Positions 43,038 through 52,481 of a DNA stretch of 64,000 nt are shown piece by piece. The position numbers and the translations under genes were made by a program. The stretch comes from UBA2638 sp046293135. GTDB taxonomy: Bacteria; Pseudomonadota; Alphaproteobacteria; Micavibrionales; Micavibrionaceae. The stretch spans positions 496,001 to 560,000 of the forward strand of contig JBKBPR010000002.1 of the NCBI GenBank assembly GCA_046293135.1. Direction: 5' to 3'. How positions within the stretch are numbered: the stretch's first letter is position 1; every line of letters starts with the position of its first letter. The notes under the pieces were generated by a model. The model had not been told where the DNA came from, did no database searches, and saw only the letters and a list, made by a program, of their open reading frames with translations.

Positions 43038-44639
43038 TCACTCCCACTCGATTGTGCCGGGGGGTTTGGAGGTAATGTCATAGACAACCCTGTTAATCCC
43101 TTTAACCTCATTGATAATTCGCGTGCTGACGCGCCCCAGAAATTCGTGATCGAAGGGGTAATAATCGGCGGTCATACCGTCGGTTGAGGTCACGGCGCGC
43201 AGGGCGCAGACAAAATCATAGGTACGCGCATCGCCCATCACCCCGACCGTCTGGACGGGGAGCAGCACCGCAAAGGCCTGCCAGATCGCATCATACAATC
43301 CGGCGTTGCGGATTTCCTCCAGATAGACGGTATCGGCCTTGCGCAAAATTTCCAGCTTTTCGCGGGTGATTTCGCCCGGAATACGAATGGCGAGGCCGGG
43401 GCCGGGGAAGGGGTGGCGGCGGATGAAATCTTCGGGCATACCCAAAGCTCGCCCTAGATCGCGCACTTCGTCCTTGAACAATTCGCGCAACGGTTCGACC
43501 AGTTGCAGCTCCATACCCTCCGGCAAGCCGCCGACATTGTGGTGCGATTTGATGGTGACGCTCGGCCCGCCCGTGAAGGACACGCTTTCGATCACATCGG
43601 GATAGAGCGTGCCTTGGGCGAGGAATTCCGCCCCGCCGACGCGCTTTTTGCAATTGTCGAACACGTCAATGAACAGCCGCCCGATCATTTTGCGCTTGAT
43701 TTCGGGGTCTTTCACGCCCTCCAGCGCCTCAAGGAACAGCGTTCCCGCATCTTCGTGGATCAGCGGGATATTGTAATGATCGCGGAACATGGTGACGACT
43801 TGTTCGCTCTCGCCCGCGCGCATCAATCCGGTATCGACATAAATGCAGGTTAGCTGCTCGCCGATGGCTTCATGCAACAAAACGGCGGTGACGGAGGAAT
43901 CAACGCCCCCCGACAATCCGCAAATGACCTTGCCGCTGCCGACCTGGGCACGGATTTTGGCGATGGCTTCGTCCTTGAAGGCCTTCATCGTCCAATCGCC
44001 CTTACAGCCGCAAATGGTGTGGGTGAAGTTTTTCAGCAGCTCGCGGCCATGCGGGGTGTGCACGACTTCGGGGTGGAATTGTACGCCGTAAAATTTGCGC
44101 GTATCATCGCCGACCAGCGCAAAGGGTGCGCCTGCGGATTTGCCGATAATGTGGAATCCGGCGGGCAGCTTGGCAACGTGATCGCCGTGGCTCATCCAGA
44201 CTTGCTCATGCGCGCCCTTTTCCCAGATATTTTTGGTGATGGGGGAATCGTCAATGACATCGACATAGGCGCGGCCAAATTCGCGCCCTTCGGATTCGCC
44301 CGCCTCGACCACGCCGCCGAGTTGCTGCACCATGGTTTGCTGGCCATAGCAAATGCCGAAAATCGGCAGCCCCATATCGAAAATTTCTTGCGGCGCGCGC
44401 GGAGCGTTTTTCTCGGTGACGCTGCACGGCCCGCCCGACAGAATAATACCCTTGGGGCTATAGGCTTTGATCTTGGCGATATCGGCCTGATTGAACGGCC
44501 AGATTTCGCAATAAACGCCGCTTTCGCGCACACGCCGCGCAATGAGCTGGGTGACCTGTGAGCCGAAATCAAGGATCAGGATATGATCGTGATGGGTGGC
44601 GGTTTGGGACAGCGGGGCGGCGGTGGCGGTGTTGGTCAT
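43038..44639 (-). CDS. guaA: GMP synthase (glutamine-hydrolysing)
   Basis: A 533-residue enzyme converting XMP to GMP with glutamine and ATP. The N-terminal class I glutamine amidotransferase has the nucleophile in GICYGQQ and its His in FHPEVVHTP; the synthetase part has the PP-loop GLSGGVDSSV and the dimer domain ending TSKPPGTIEWE. It is divergent from metF. The gene end overlaps the possible GTG starts of the AT-rich orphan gene. Confidence 0.97.
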   Translation of the reverse strand: MTNTATAAPLSQTATHHDHILILDFGSQVTQLIARRVRESGVYCEIWPFNQADIAKIKAYSPKGIILSGGPCSVTEKNAPRAPQEIFDMGLPIFGICYGQQTMVQQLGGVVEAGESEGREFGRAYVDVIDDSPITKNIWEKGAHEQVWMSHGDHVAKLPAGFHIIGKSAGAPFALVGDDTRKFYGVQFHPEVVHTPHGRELLKNFTHTICGCKGDWTMKAFKDEAIAKIRAQVGSGKVICGLSGGVDSSVTAVLLHEAIGEQLTCIYVDTGLMRAGESEQVVTMFRDHYNIPLIHEDAGTLFLEALEGVKDPEIKRKMIGRLFIDVFDNCKKRVGGAEFLAQGTLYPDVIESVSFTGGPSVTIKSHHNVGGLPEGMELQLVEPLRELFKDEVRDLGRALGMPEDFIRRHPFPGPGLAIRIPGEITREKLEILRKADTVYLEEIRNAGLYDAIWQAFAVLLPVQTVGVMGDARTYDFVCALRAVTSTDGMTADYYPFDHEFLGRVSTRIINEVKGINRVVYDITSKPPGTIEWE

Positions 44640-44812
44640 CTGTGTTCTTCAATCGGCTGAAAAGGTTGTTTGCATCCTTTTTAACCGCGAAGGCCAAAGA
44701 CTCCAAGATTTTTTTGATGAACGGCGGAAAATTATTTTGCGGTGCAACATCATGATGTTAAAAAGGATAGGGTTATTTAGCGCCGTAAAGCGTATTTTAG
44801 GAGCATATAGAT

Positions 44813-45670
44813 ATGAGCAAGCCGACGATTTCATTCGAATTTTTCCCGCCCAAAACCGATAAGGCGGCTGAGAGCCTGTGGGAGGCGATGACCGATCTGG
44901 CGCGGTTTGATCCGCATTATATGACGGTGACTTATGGCGCGGGCGGCACAACGCGGGCGGGAACGATTGAAACGCTGAAAAAAGCGCGGGATTTGTTCGG
45001 GATTCCGCTTGCCTCGCATCTGACTTTTATCAATACAACCAAGGACGAGATGTATGCGCTGGTTGATGAATTATGGGTGGAGAATATCCGCCATATTGTC
45101 GCGCTGCGCGGGGATATGCCGGGGGATCTGCAATGGCCGCTTGATAACGATCAGAACTATTTTCAGTATACGTCCGATTTCGTTGCGGGGCTGGTTGCGC
45201 GCCATCCGTTTGAGATTTCGGTTGGCTGTTATCCTGAAAAGCACCCTGATGCGGAGAGCTTGGAAGCCGATATCGCAGCGCTGAAGCTAAAATGCGATGC
45301 GGGGGCAACGCGGGCGATTACCCAATTTTTCTTTGATAATGATGTGTTTTATGCGTTCCGCGATCAATGCGAAGCGGCGGGGATTCAAACGCCGATCGTG
45401 CCGGGGCTGCTGCCGATCCATGATTTTGCGAGCATGTGTAATTTTGCCAAGCGCTGTCAGGCCAGCGTGCCGGATTGGCTGCATGCGCGGTTTGAAGATG
45501 TCAGCGCCGAGGATGGCTACAAGATTGCGGTTGATCTGTTGACGGGGCAGAGCGAGGATCTCGCCGCCAATGGTGTCGATCATATCCATTACTACACGCT
45601 GAATAAGGCGGCGATCACAACCGAAGCCTGTCAGGCGCTGGGCTATACGCTCAAGCAACACGCGGCTTAA
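44813..45670 (+). CDS. metF: 5,10-methylenetetrahydrofolate reductase
   Basis: A 285-residue FAD enzyme making 5-methyltetrahydrofolate for methionine synthesis. The start matches the family: ISFEFFPPKTDKA with the catalytic-type Glu in EFFPPK, then VTYGAGGTTR, ALRGDMPGD and the ITQFFFD strand. AGGAG precedes the ATG by seven bases. It is followed 120 bases later by metE, which uses its product. Confidence 0.95.
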   Translation: MSKPTISFEFFPPKTDKAAESLWEAMTDLARFDPHYMTVTYGAGGTTRAGTIETLKKARDLFGIPLASHLTFINTTKDEMYALVDELWVENIRHIVALRGDMPGDLQWPLDNDQNYFQYTSDFVAGLVARHPFEISVGCYPEKHPDAESLEADIAALKLKCDAGATRAITQFFFDNDVFYAFRDQCEAAGIQTPIVPGLLPIHDFASMCNFAKRCQASVPDWLHARFEDVSAEDGYKIAVDLLTGQSEDLAANGVDHIHYYTLNKAAITTEACQALGYTLKQHAA

Positions 45671-45790
45671 AAAATATCAGGCTTCAAATATTAGTCTTGG
45701 CTTTATGAATAAGCCTTGCAAAGATTGCTGCACTGCGCTCTAATACTGCGTTATTAATAATGTTCATTCGCATTTTTTTAGGAGACACCC

Positions 45791-48133
45791 ATGGCACTGG
45801 CCACCAATCTAGGATTCCCCCGTATCGGCGATATGCGCCAACTCAAAAAAGCTGTCGAAGCTTATTGGAAGGGGCAAAGCTCTCAGGAAGAACTGCTCAA
45901 GGCCGGAGCCGCTATTCGTGCCGAAAACTGGACGTTCCAGAAAAACCAAGGCTTGGCGCATATTCCGTCGAATGACTTTTCTTTCTACGATCAGGTTCTG
46001 GATATGACCTGCACGCTCGGCCTTGTGCCCTCACGTTATAAATGGGATGGCGCGGCGATTGATCTGGATACATATTTTGCGATGGCGCGTGGCCGTCAGC
46101 AAGGCGGCGTTGATGTGACCGCCATGGAAATGACCAAATGGTATGACACGAATTATCATTATCTCGTGCCTGAATTCGAAGAGGGGATGAGCCCGAAACT
46201 ATCCTCAACGAAAATTTTCGACCAATTCAAGGAAGCACTTGATCTGGGCATCAAGACCCGCCCTGTTCTGATCGGCCCCGCGACTTACGCCTTCCTCGGT
46301 AAGCCGCAATATGACGGCTTCAAGCATGTCGATTTCGTGCAAAAGCTGATCCCCGTTTACAATGAAATTCTCGCCAAGCTGGCCGAGATGGGTGCGGAAT
46401 GGGTACAGATTGATGAGCCTGTCTTTGCGCTTGATTTGTGCGAGATCGGCCAAGGCGCTATTCAAACCGCCTATGCCCAGCTTCAAAAACTAGCCGGCGT
46501 GAAAATTCTTGTGGCGACCTATTTCGAAAGCCTGCGCGAGAATGCGGAGATTGCCTATGACCTGCCCGTTGACGGCGTGCATATCGATCTTTGCCGCAAT
46601 ACAGGCCGCGCCAATACAACCGCGAATGATCCGATGCGCGACATCGAACAGGCCTTGGGCATGATCGGTGATAAGGTGCTATCGCTTGGTGTGGTGGATG
46701 GCCGCAATATCTGGAAGAACGACCTGTCCGCCTCTTTGGATATGGTTGAAAAGGCTGTGGCGACGCTTGGTCAGGATAAGGTTTTTGTGGCGGGATCATG
46801 CTCGCTCATTCACTCCCCCGTTGATTTGCAAAGCGAAACCAAGCTTGATGCCGAGCTGAAAAGCTGGCTGTCTTTTGCGCGTCAAAAGGTCGGTGAGATT
46901 GTCATAATCGCCAAGGGCGCAACCGAAGGACGTCAAGCCATTGCGGGCGCTTTGGCTGATTCCAGCGCCTTGCAAGCGGCGAAGAAATCCTCAAGCCGTA
47001 TCCATGATAAGGCGGTGGAGCAACGCGCCGCCGTCATTACGCCCGAGATGAAAACGCGCAAATCACCATTCGCGCAGCGCCAAAAGGTGCAGCATGAGGC
47101 GCTTGATTTGCCTGCTTTCCCGACCACGACAATCGGGTCTTTCCCGCAAACGGCTGAAATTCGTAAGGCCCGCGCTGATTACAAAAAAGGCGCGATCAGC
47201 GAGGCCGACTACAAAAAGGCAATGCAGGACGAGATTAAAATGGTTGTTGATTTCCAGCATGAAATTGGTCTGGATGTCTTGGTACACGGTGAGCCGGAGC
47301 GCAATGACATGGTTGAATATTTCGGTGAGCAGCTCAAGGGCTTTGCCTTTTCCGAATATGGCTGGGTGCAGTCTTACGGTTCACGTTGCGTGAAGCCGCC
47401 GATTATTTTCGGCGATGTTTCCCGCCCGACACCGATGACGGTCGAATGGTCGCAATATGCACAATCGCAAACACCAAAGATCATGAAAGGCATGCTCACA
47501 GGGCCGATCACGATTTTGCAATGGTCGTTCGTGCGTGACGATCAGCCGCGCAATGATACGGCGCGCCAGATTGCGCTGGCCATTCGTGATGAGGTTGCTG
47601 ATCTTGAAAAGGCGGGTATCCGCATGATCCAGATTGACGAAGCCGCATTCCGTGAGGGGCTTCCGCTGCGCCGTGAGGATTGGAAGGAATATCTTGATAA
47701 CGCCGTTGAGAATTTCCGCATCACCTCTTGTTGTGTTGAGGATACAACGCAAATCCACACTCATATGTGCTATTCCGAGTTCAATGACGTGATTGACTCG
47801 ATTGGCGCGATGGATGCCGATGTAATCTCGATTGAAACATCGCGCTCGCAAATGGAGCTGCTCGATGCGTTCGTGACCTATAAATATCCGAACGAGATCG
47901 GACCCGGCGTTTATGATATTCACTCGCCGCGCGTCCCTTCACAAACCGAAATGACGGCGCTGCTCGATAAGGCGGCCAAGGTGCTGGATATCAAGCAAAT
48001 CTGGGTCAATCCTGATTGCGGCTTGAAGACTCGCGGCTGGCCGGAAGTGAAAGACGCGCTGAAACACATGGTCGCAAGTGCCGAAGAAATGCGCGCCAAA
48101 ACAGGCGCAAAATCTCAGGCGGCAGCGGCTTAG
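45791..48133 (+). CDS. metE: Cobalamin-independent methionine synthase
   Basis: A 780-residue two-barrel enzyme transferring methyl from 5-methyltetrahydropteroyltri-glutamate to homocysteine. The C-terminal barrel keeps the zinc ligands: His and Cys in IHTHMCYSEF, the Glu in the following strand (VISIETSRS) and Cys in NPDCGLKTRGW. The length is normal. The ribosome site is AGGAGACACCC before ATG. It lies directly downstream of metF, and a small His-rich gene follows it. Confidence 0.97.
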   Translation: MALATNLGFPRIGDMRQLKKAVEAYWKGQSSQEELLKAGAAIRAENWTFQKNQGLAHIPSNDFSFYDQVLDMTCTLGLVPSRYKWDGAAIDLDTYFAMARGRQQGGVDVTAMEMTKWYDTNYHYLVPEFEEGMSPKLSSTKIFDQFKEALDLGIKTRPVLIGPATYAFLGKPQYDGFKHVDFVQKLIPVYNEILAKLAEMGAEWVQIDEPVFALDLCEIGQGAIQTAYAQLQKLAGVKILVATYFESLRENAEIAYDLPVDGVHIDLCRNTGRANTTANDPMRDIEQALGMIGDKVLSLGVVDGRNIWKNDLSASLDMVEKAVATLGQDKVFVAGSCSLIHSPVDLQSETKLDAELKSWLSFARQKVGEIVIIAKGATEGRQAIAGALADSSALQAAKKSSSRIHDKAVEQRAAVITPEMKTRKSPFAQRQKVQHEALDLPAFPTTTIGSFPQTAEIRKARADYKKGAISEADYKKAMQDEIKMVVDFQHEIGLDVLVHGEPERNDMVEYFGEQLKGFAFSEYGWVQSYGSRCVKPPIIFGDVSRPTPMTVEWSQYAQSQTPKIMKGMLTGPITILQWSFVRDDQPRNDTARQIALAIRDEVADLEKAGIRMIQIDEAAFREGLPLRREDWKEYLDNAVENFRITSCCVEDTTQIHTHMCYSEFNDVIDSIGAMDADVISIETSRSQMELLDAFVTYKYPNEIGPGVYDIHSPRVPSQTEMTALLDKAAKVLDIKQIWVNPDCGLKTRGWPEVKDALKHMVASAEEMRAKTGAKSQAAAA

Positions 48134-48240
48134 TTTTAGCCCGCTTACTGCTGCAATGCTGTAACACTAAACCCTTCCTCGCCGCACCTTTTAGCGGCGA
48201 AGGATTTGAAGAGCATTATAACAACAGATCGGAATTGAAT

Positions 48241-48456
48241 ATGAGCGAGTCTGACAACGCCAAGGATAAAAAATCCGCTAGCGGAAAAAACGCAGCAAAG
48301 AGCGGTGGCAATAGCGCGCTGCTCAACCGTTTGAAATACGGCACAACCTTTATGACGGGCGGGCATTTACTCCCGCAAGGTCATGTTCATGGTGATAATT
48401 GTGGTTGCGGCCATGGCCATGATGATGACGATGAGGACGGCCACCACCACCATTAA
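48241..48456 (+). CDS. Small protein with a His/Cys/Asp-rich metal-binding tail
   Basis: A 71-residue protein. The first half is polar and basic; the last 24 residues (HVHGDNCGCGHGHDD onward, ending HHHH) contain eight His, two Cys and several Asp, typical of zinc or nickel storage tails such as SlyD or HypB. I do not know the family. It lies 107 bases after metE, whose active site needs zinc; a link is inferred. The intergenic hairpin TCGCCGC/GCGGCGA (48179-48200) lies between them. It overlaps the next, convergent gene by 4 bases. Confidence 0.68.
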   Translation: MSESDNAKDKKSASGKNAAKSGGNSALLNRLKYGTTFMTGGHLLPQGHVHGDNCGCGHGHDDDDEDGHHHH

Positions 48457-48905
48457 GGCTCGCGGCGGAAATCCAAAACGACGCTTTCAGTGGTTTGAAA
48501 TCTCAACTCAACGGGATTGGCGGCCAGCTCTTGTATATCCGCGCTAGCCAACTCTCGCGGCCATTGTTTTTCAAAGGATTGATCAAGCCGCGTAACGGCC
48601 AGCAGCACTTCATTGGGGTTTTGTGTTATCTCATCAATCAGAGCGTCGACTGTCTGAATGGTTGGCCGCGCCGTTTCATCAAGTCCGTAATATTCAGGAT
48701 CAAAGCGGAATGAGAAGACCAAAAAGCGATGCGGTTCTCCAAAGCTCATTTTTCCGCTGCTGCGCCAGTCGCCGAGGCTTCTGATGTAAGCGTGTTTGGT
48801 TGACATTTCTGCGACAATCGCGCTCATGGCTTTTAAATCGGGCGCGAATTGAAAATCCCGATTTTGTGCTGTTTCCGTGAATTTTGGTGTTATGATTTCA
48901 GCCAT
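48453..48905 (-). CDS. Hypothetical soluble protein
   Basis: A 150-residue protein without signal peptide or membrane span. It has alternating helix and strand segments (LKAMSAIVAEMSTKHAYIRS, PHRFLVFSFRFDPEYYG) and a short C-terminal RFQTTESVVLDFRRE strand. I do not recognise it. It is transcribed convergently with the His-rich gene and lies just upstream of the PBP1A gene's end on the same strand. Confidence 0.62.
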   Translation of the reverse strand: MAEIITPKFTETAQNRDFQFAPDLKAMSAIVAEMSTKHAYIRSLGDWRSSGKMSFGEPHRFLVFSFRFDPEYYGLDETARPTIQTVDALIDEITQNPNEVLLAVTRLDQSFEKQWPRELASADIQELAANPVELRFQTTESVVLDFRREP

Positions 48906-48972
48906 ATAATTGGCACTATGATAAATAATAACCAGACTGTCAAATTTACCAATCTAGGCGGGGAGTTCGTCC

Positions 48973-51552
48973 CTAATAAATGCCGCCCGTGCCGACGGTG
49001 GCACTATCATCGCCGGAGGGAATAATCGGCGCGTCTTCGAAATTGCCGAAGCCATCAAACACGCCCATTCCGCCAGCGCCATCAAAATCGTCAAAGCCGC
49101 CGAACTCATTATAGCCGCCGTCAAAACCCATGCCACCACCGCCCATCATCGGGCCGTAAGGGATGCTCGAAACGCGGGTGATGCCATGATCGCCGAGCAT
49201 GAACACCTCATCGGTCGGCTCTGTGCCGCTGACGAACGCTTCCCAGATTGTGTTGGTATCCCCCGGCCTTGCGCGCATACCGTTTTCGGCATTGACGCGG
49301 ACTTGGCGGATGCCGGGCGGGATGCGGAAGGGCAGCGCCGCAGTATCTTTCAAAGCGTGCTCCATAAACTCCTTGAAGATCGGCACGGCAACCGATGATC
49401 CGGTTTCGCGTCGCCCCATTGAGCGCGGCTGATCGAAGCCGACAAAAACCCCGACCACTAGTTCAGGCGAAAAGCCGAGAAACCATGTATCCTTGGATTC
49501 ATTGGTTGTCCCTGTTTTTCCGGCGAGCGGGTAACCGAGTGAGCGCAAAGCCGCTCCCGTTCCGCGCTGTACCGCGCCCTCAAGGATTGAAACCATCTGA
49601 TAGGCGGTGCGCGGGTCGATGATCTGTTCGCGCTCGTCAATAACCTCGGGGGCGGATTGGTTCTGCCAGCGAATGCGATCACCGCAATTTGGGCAAGGTC
49701 GGCGGTCATGTTTGAAAATCGTGCGGCCATTGCGGTCTTGAATACGGTCGACAAAGGTCGGGGTAATCTTCGTGCCGCCATTGAGGAATACCGCATAACC
49801 GCTGGTGATATCGAGCAATGTCGTCTCCCCCGCGCCCAGCGAGTTGGCCAGATGCGGCTGCATATTTTGCATGACGCCGAAACGGTGAGCATAATCAACA
49901 ACCGTATCCATCCCGATATGATGCGCCAGCCGTACCGTCATCAGGTTTTTCGATTTTTCCACACCAACGCGCAACGGGGTCGGGCCATAAAATTTATTCG
50001 AATAATTGGTCGGTCGCCAGATATTGCCGGGTCTGTCCTCAATCTCGAATGGCCCGTCAAGGATAAGCGTTGAAGGCGTAAAACCATTTTCCAGCGCGGC
50101 GGCATAGATAAACGGTTTGAACGATGATCCGGGCTGGCGTCTGGCTTGGGTGGCGCGGTTAAACTCCGATCCGCCGTAATTATACGCCCAGCCGCCCTGC
50201 ATCGCCAGAACACGCCCCGTATAAGGATCCATCGCAATCAACGCGCCTTGGATATCGGGCACTTGGTGTAGCTCATAGGCATTTTTCTCGGCATCGATAT
50301 TCTCAACGATAATCACATCGCCCGGCTCGAAAAGCTGCTTGAGCGAGGTGATGGCTGGGCCTTGCGCATAGCCGCGGTCGAGATATTTCCGCGCCCAGCT
50401 GGCCTTTTCTAGGGCAAGCGAGCCTTGCGGCTTGTCGATAAACCCGATCTTCGCGGTTTTGTCGTCAAGCTCCAGCACCACGGCCAGATCCCATTTATCA
50501 ATAATCTCGCTGGGCTTATCAATATTGCGCAACTGATCGCGCCAGTCGGCCATGGTCGGCAACCGCGTCATCGGCCCGCGATAACCATGGCGGCGGTCAT
50601 AGGCAATCAGGCCGTTGCGCAGCGCATCTTGAGCGATTTCCTGCAAACGCGGATCAATCGAGCTACGCACTGCCAGCCCGCCCATATACAGGCCTTCCTC
50701 GTCATATTGTTGTGCCAGTTCGCGGCGGATTTCCTCGGCGAAATAAGGGGCGCGCACAAAATTATCCTCATCACGCCGCACGACCTCAAGCGGTTTGGCC
50801 AGCGCCTCTTGCGCCTGCGCGGCAGTAACGTGTCCTTCGGCTAACATACGGCGAATAACGAAATCGCGGCGTTCGGTCGCGGCCTTGGTGCGGCGGGTCG
50901 GGTGATAATTGTTCGGCGCTTTCGGCAGAGCCGCCAAGAATGCCGCTTCTTCGACATCCAATTCATCAAGCGCCTTGTTGAAATAATGCAAAGATGCCGC
51001 CGCCACGCCGTATGTACCGCCACCCAGATAAATCTCATTGAGATACAGCTCCAGCAGCCTATCCTTGGTGAGCGCACGCTCGAGCCTTACGGCCAAAATA
51101 GCCTCACGAATTTTGCGCTCCATTTTGACCTCATTGGTCAGCAAAAAGTTTTTTGCGACCTGCTGTGTGATCGTTGATGCGCCCTCAGGCCTGCGGCCTT
51201 GCGATAAATTCCTGATATTCGTGACCACCGCGCGGGCAATCGCTCTGTAATCAATGCCGTTATGGCTGTAAAAATTCTGGTCTTCGGTGGCGATAAAGGC
51301 GTTTTTGACCAGATCGGGGATGTTATCAATTGAAACGAAAACCCGCCGCTCCCGCGAAAATTCCGCCATTAAGCGCCCGTCTCCGGCATAAATACGCGTG
51401 ACAATCGGCGGTTCGTAATTTTGCAGCTGGGAATAATCGGGCAGGTCTTTGCTGAAATGGCCAAGCATGAGAAAAATCGCCGCCACGCCGCCGACAAGGC
51501 CGATAAAGCCCAGCGAAATTAGTCCCAAAAATCCGTACCAGAGATAGCGCAT
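48973..51552 (-). CDS. mrcA: Penicillin-binding protein 1A (bifunctional glycosyltransferase/transpeptidase)
   Basis: An 859-residue class A PBP that polymerises and cross-links peptidoglycan. It has an N-terminal membrane span, the glycosyltransferase motifs EDQNFYSHNGID and EGASTITQQVAKNF, an OB-like insert, then the transpeptidase motifs SSFKPF (Ser-x-x-Lys), SKN in GVEKSKNLM and KTGTTNE. Unusually, the last 60 residues are Gly/Phe/Asp-rich (FGGFDDFDGAGGMGVFD), a flexible tail of unknown role. It is on the minus strand, upstream of a small hypothetical gene. Confidence 0.95.
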   Translation of the reverse strand: MRYLWYGFLGLISLGFIGLVGGVAAIFLMLGHFSKDLPDYSQLQNYEPPIVTRIYAGDGRLMAEFSRERRVFVSIDNIPDLVKNAFIATEDQNFYSHNGIDYRAIARAVVTNIRNLSQGRRPEGASTITQQVAKNFLLTNEVKMERKIREAILAVRLERALTKDRLLELYLNEIYLGGGTYGVAAASLHYFNKALDELDVEEAAFLAALPKAPNNYHPTRRTKAATERRDFVIRRMLAEGHVTAAQAQEALAKPLEVVRRDEDNFVRAPYFAEEIRRELAQQYDEEGLYMGGLAVRSSIDPRLQEIAQDALRNGLIAYDRRHGYRGPMTRLPTMADWRDQLRNIDKPSEIIDKWDLAVVLELDDKTAKIGFIDKPQGSLALEKASWARKYLDRGYAQGPAITSLKQLFEPGDVIIVENIDAEKNAYELHQVPDIQGALIAMDPYTGRVLAMQGGWAYNYGGSEFNRATQARRQPGSSFKPFIYAAALENGFTPSTLILDGPFEIEDRPGNIWRPTNYSNKFYGPTPLRVGVEKSKNLMTVRLAHHIGMDTVVDYAHRFGVMQNMQPHLANSLGAGETTLLDITSGYAVFLNGGTKITPTFVDRIQDRNGRTIFKHDRRPCPNCGDRIRWQNQSAPEVIDEREQIIDPRTAYQMVSILEGAVQRGTGAALRSLGYPLAGKTGTTNESKDTWFLGFSPELVVGVFVGFDQPRSMGRRETGSSVAVPIFKEFMEHALKDTAALPFRIPPGIRQVRVNAENGMRARPGDTNTIWEAFVSGTEPTDEVFMLGDHGITRVSSIPYGPMMGGGGMGFDGGYNEFGGFDDFDGAGGMGVFDGFGNFEDAPIIPSGDDSATVGTGGIY

Positions 51553-51644
51553 CGTCCCAATGTTTTAAATAAGCTTGGCCGCAATTACAATAACTAACTG
51601 GAATATATGCGGCGTTTCAAGGGAAGCTTTAACCTGAAAATAAC

Positions 51645-52481
51645 TTAGGACGCTTTTTTGAGCGGGGTAGGCTCGTTTTTTGTGATCGGGCCTTCGGCGC
51701 GGCCATGAATGAACTGGTCAACATAAGGATTGCCGGAATTATCAAGATCCTTCACCGCGCCGTGCCAGATGATTTTGCCCTCATAGATCATCGCGACTTC
51801 ATCGGCGATCTTGCGTACCGAGGCCATATCATGCGTGATTGAAAGCGCGGTTGCGCCAAGGTTTTTCACGCATTTGACGATCAGGTTGTTAATCACATCG
51901 GCCATGATCGGGTCAAGCCCCGTGGTCGGTTCATCAAAGAAAATGATTTCGGGATTGGCGGCAATCGCGCGGGCGAGGCCGACCCGTTTTTGCATACCGC
52001 CCGATAGTTCCGCCGGAAGCTGGTGACCGACTTCGGGGCGCAATCCGACGGCCTCAATCTTTTCCATGGCAATGTCATAGGCCTCCTTACGGTTCATGCC
52101 GCGCCCTTGTATGAGGCCGAATGCTACATTTTCCCAGACCTTGAGCGAGTCAAACAGCGCCGCCCCCTGAAACAACATGCCGAATTTGCGCATCAACGCA
52201 TCACGCTCTCCGGCGCTGATGCCCACGGTTTCCTGACCGTCAATTTTGATCGAGCCGGAATCAGGGTGGATCAGCCCCAAAACGCATTTGAGCGTAACGG
52301 ATTTTCCTGTGCCGGAACCGCCGATAATTACCAGCGATTTGCCCTTCTTGACCTCCAGATCAACGCCTTGCAGCACTCTGTTCGAAGAGCCGAAGGTTTT
52401 ACTCACGCCATGCAGCGCAATCTTGGCTTCGTTGTTGGTATTGGCGGTCTTGCTATCTGTTTTGTGATCGTTTTGGCTCAT
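51645..52481 (-). CDS. mlaF: Lipid-asymmetry ABC transporter ATPase MlaF
   Basis: A 278-residue ATPase with Walker A GGSGTGKS, signature LSGGMQKRVGLARAI and Walker B IIFFDEPTTGLDPI, the MlaF/Ttg2A variety. With MlaE it moves phospholipids between membranes to keep outer-membrane asymmetry. Its N-terminal 20 residues are polar. The start overlaps the mlaE stop by four bases (ATGA). MlaD, MlaB and MlaC are not found in this window. Confidence 0.93.
   Translation of the reverse strand: MSQNDHKTDSKTANTNNEAKIALHGVSKTFGSSNRVLQGVDLEVKKGKSLVIIGGSGTGKSVTLKCVLGLIHPDSGSIKIDGQETVGISAGERDALMRKFGMLFQGAALFDSLKVWENVAFGLIQGRGMNRKEAYDIAMEKIEAVGLRPEVGHQLPAELSGGMQKRVGLARAIAANPEIIFFDEPTTGLDPIMADVINNLIVKCVKNLGATALSITHDMASVRKIADEVAMIYEGKIIWHGAVKDLDNSGNPYVDQFIHGRAEGPITKNEPTPLKKAS

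Noticed and set aside
43872..44561. Long plus-strand ORF antisense to guaA
   Set aside because: The guaA frame carries all family motifs; this frame has no domain and no ribosome site.
45671..45790. Possible riboswitch or MetR-type site before metE
   Set aside because: I looked for SAM- or cobalamin-type structures and a MetR half-site pair in this stretch and before metF (44640-44812) and found no convincing match.
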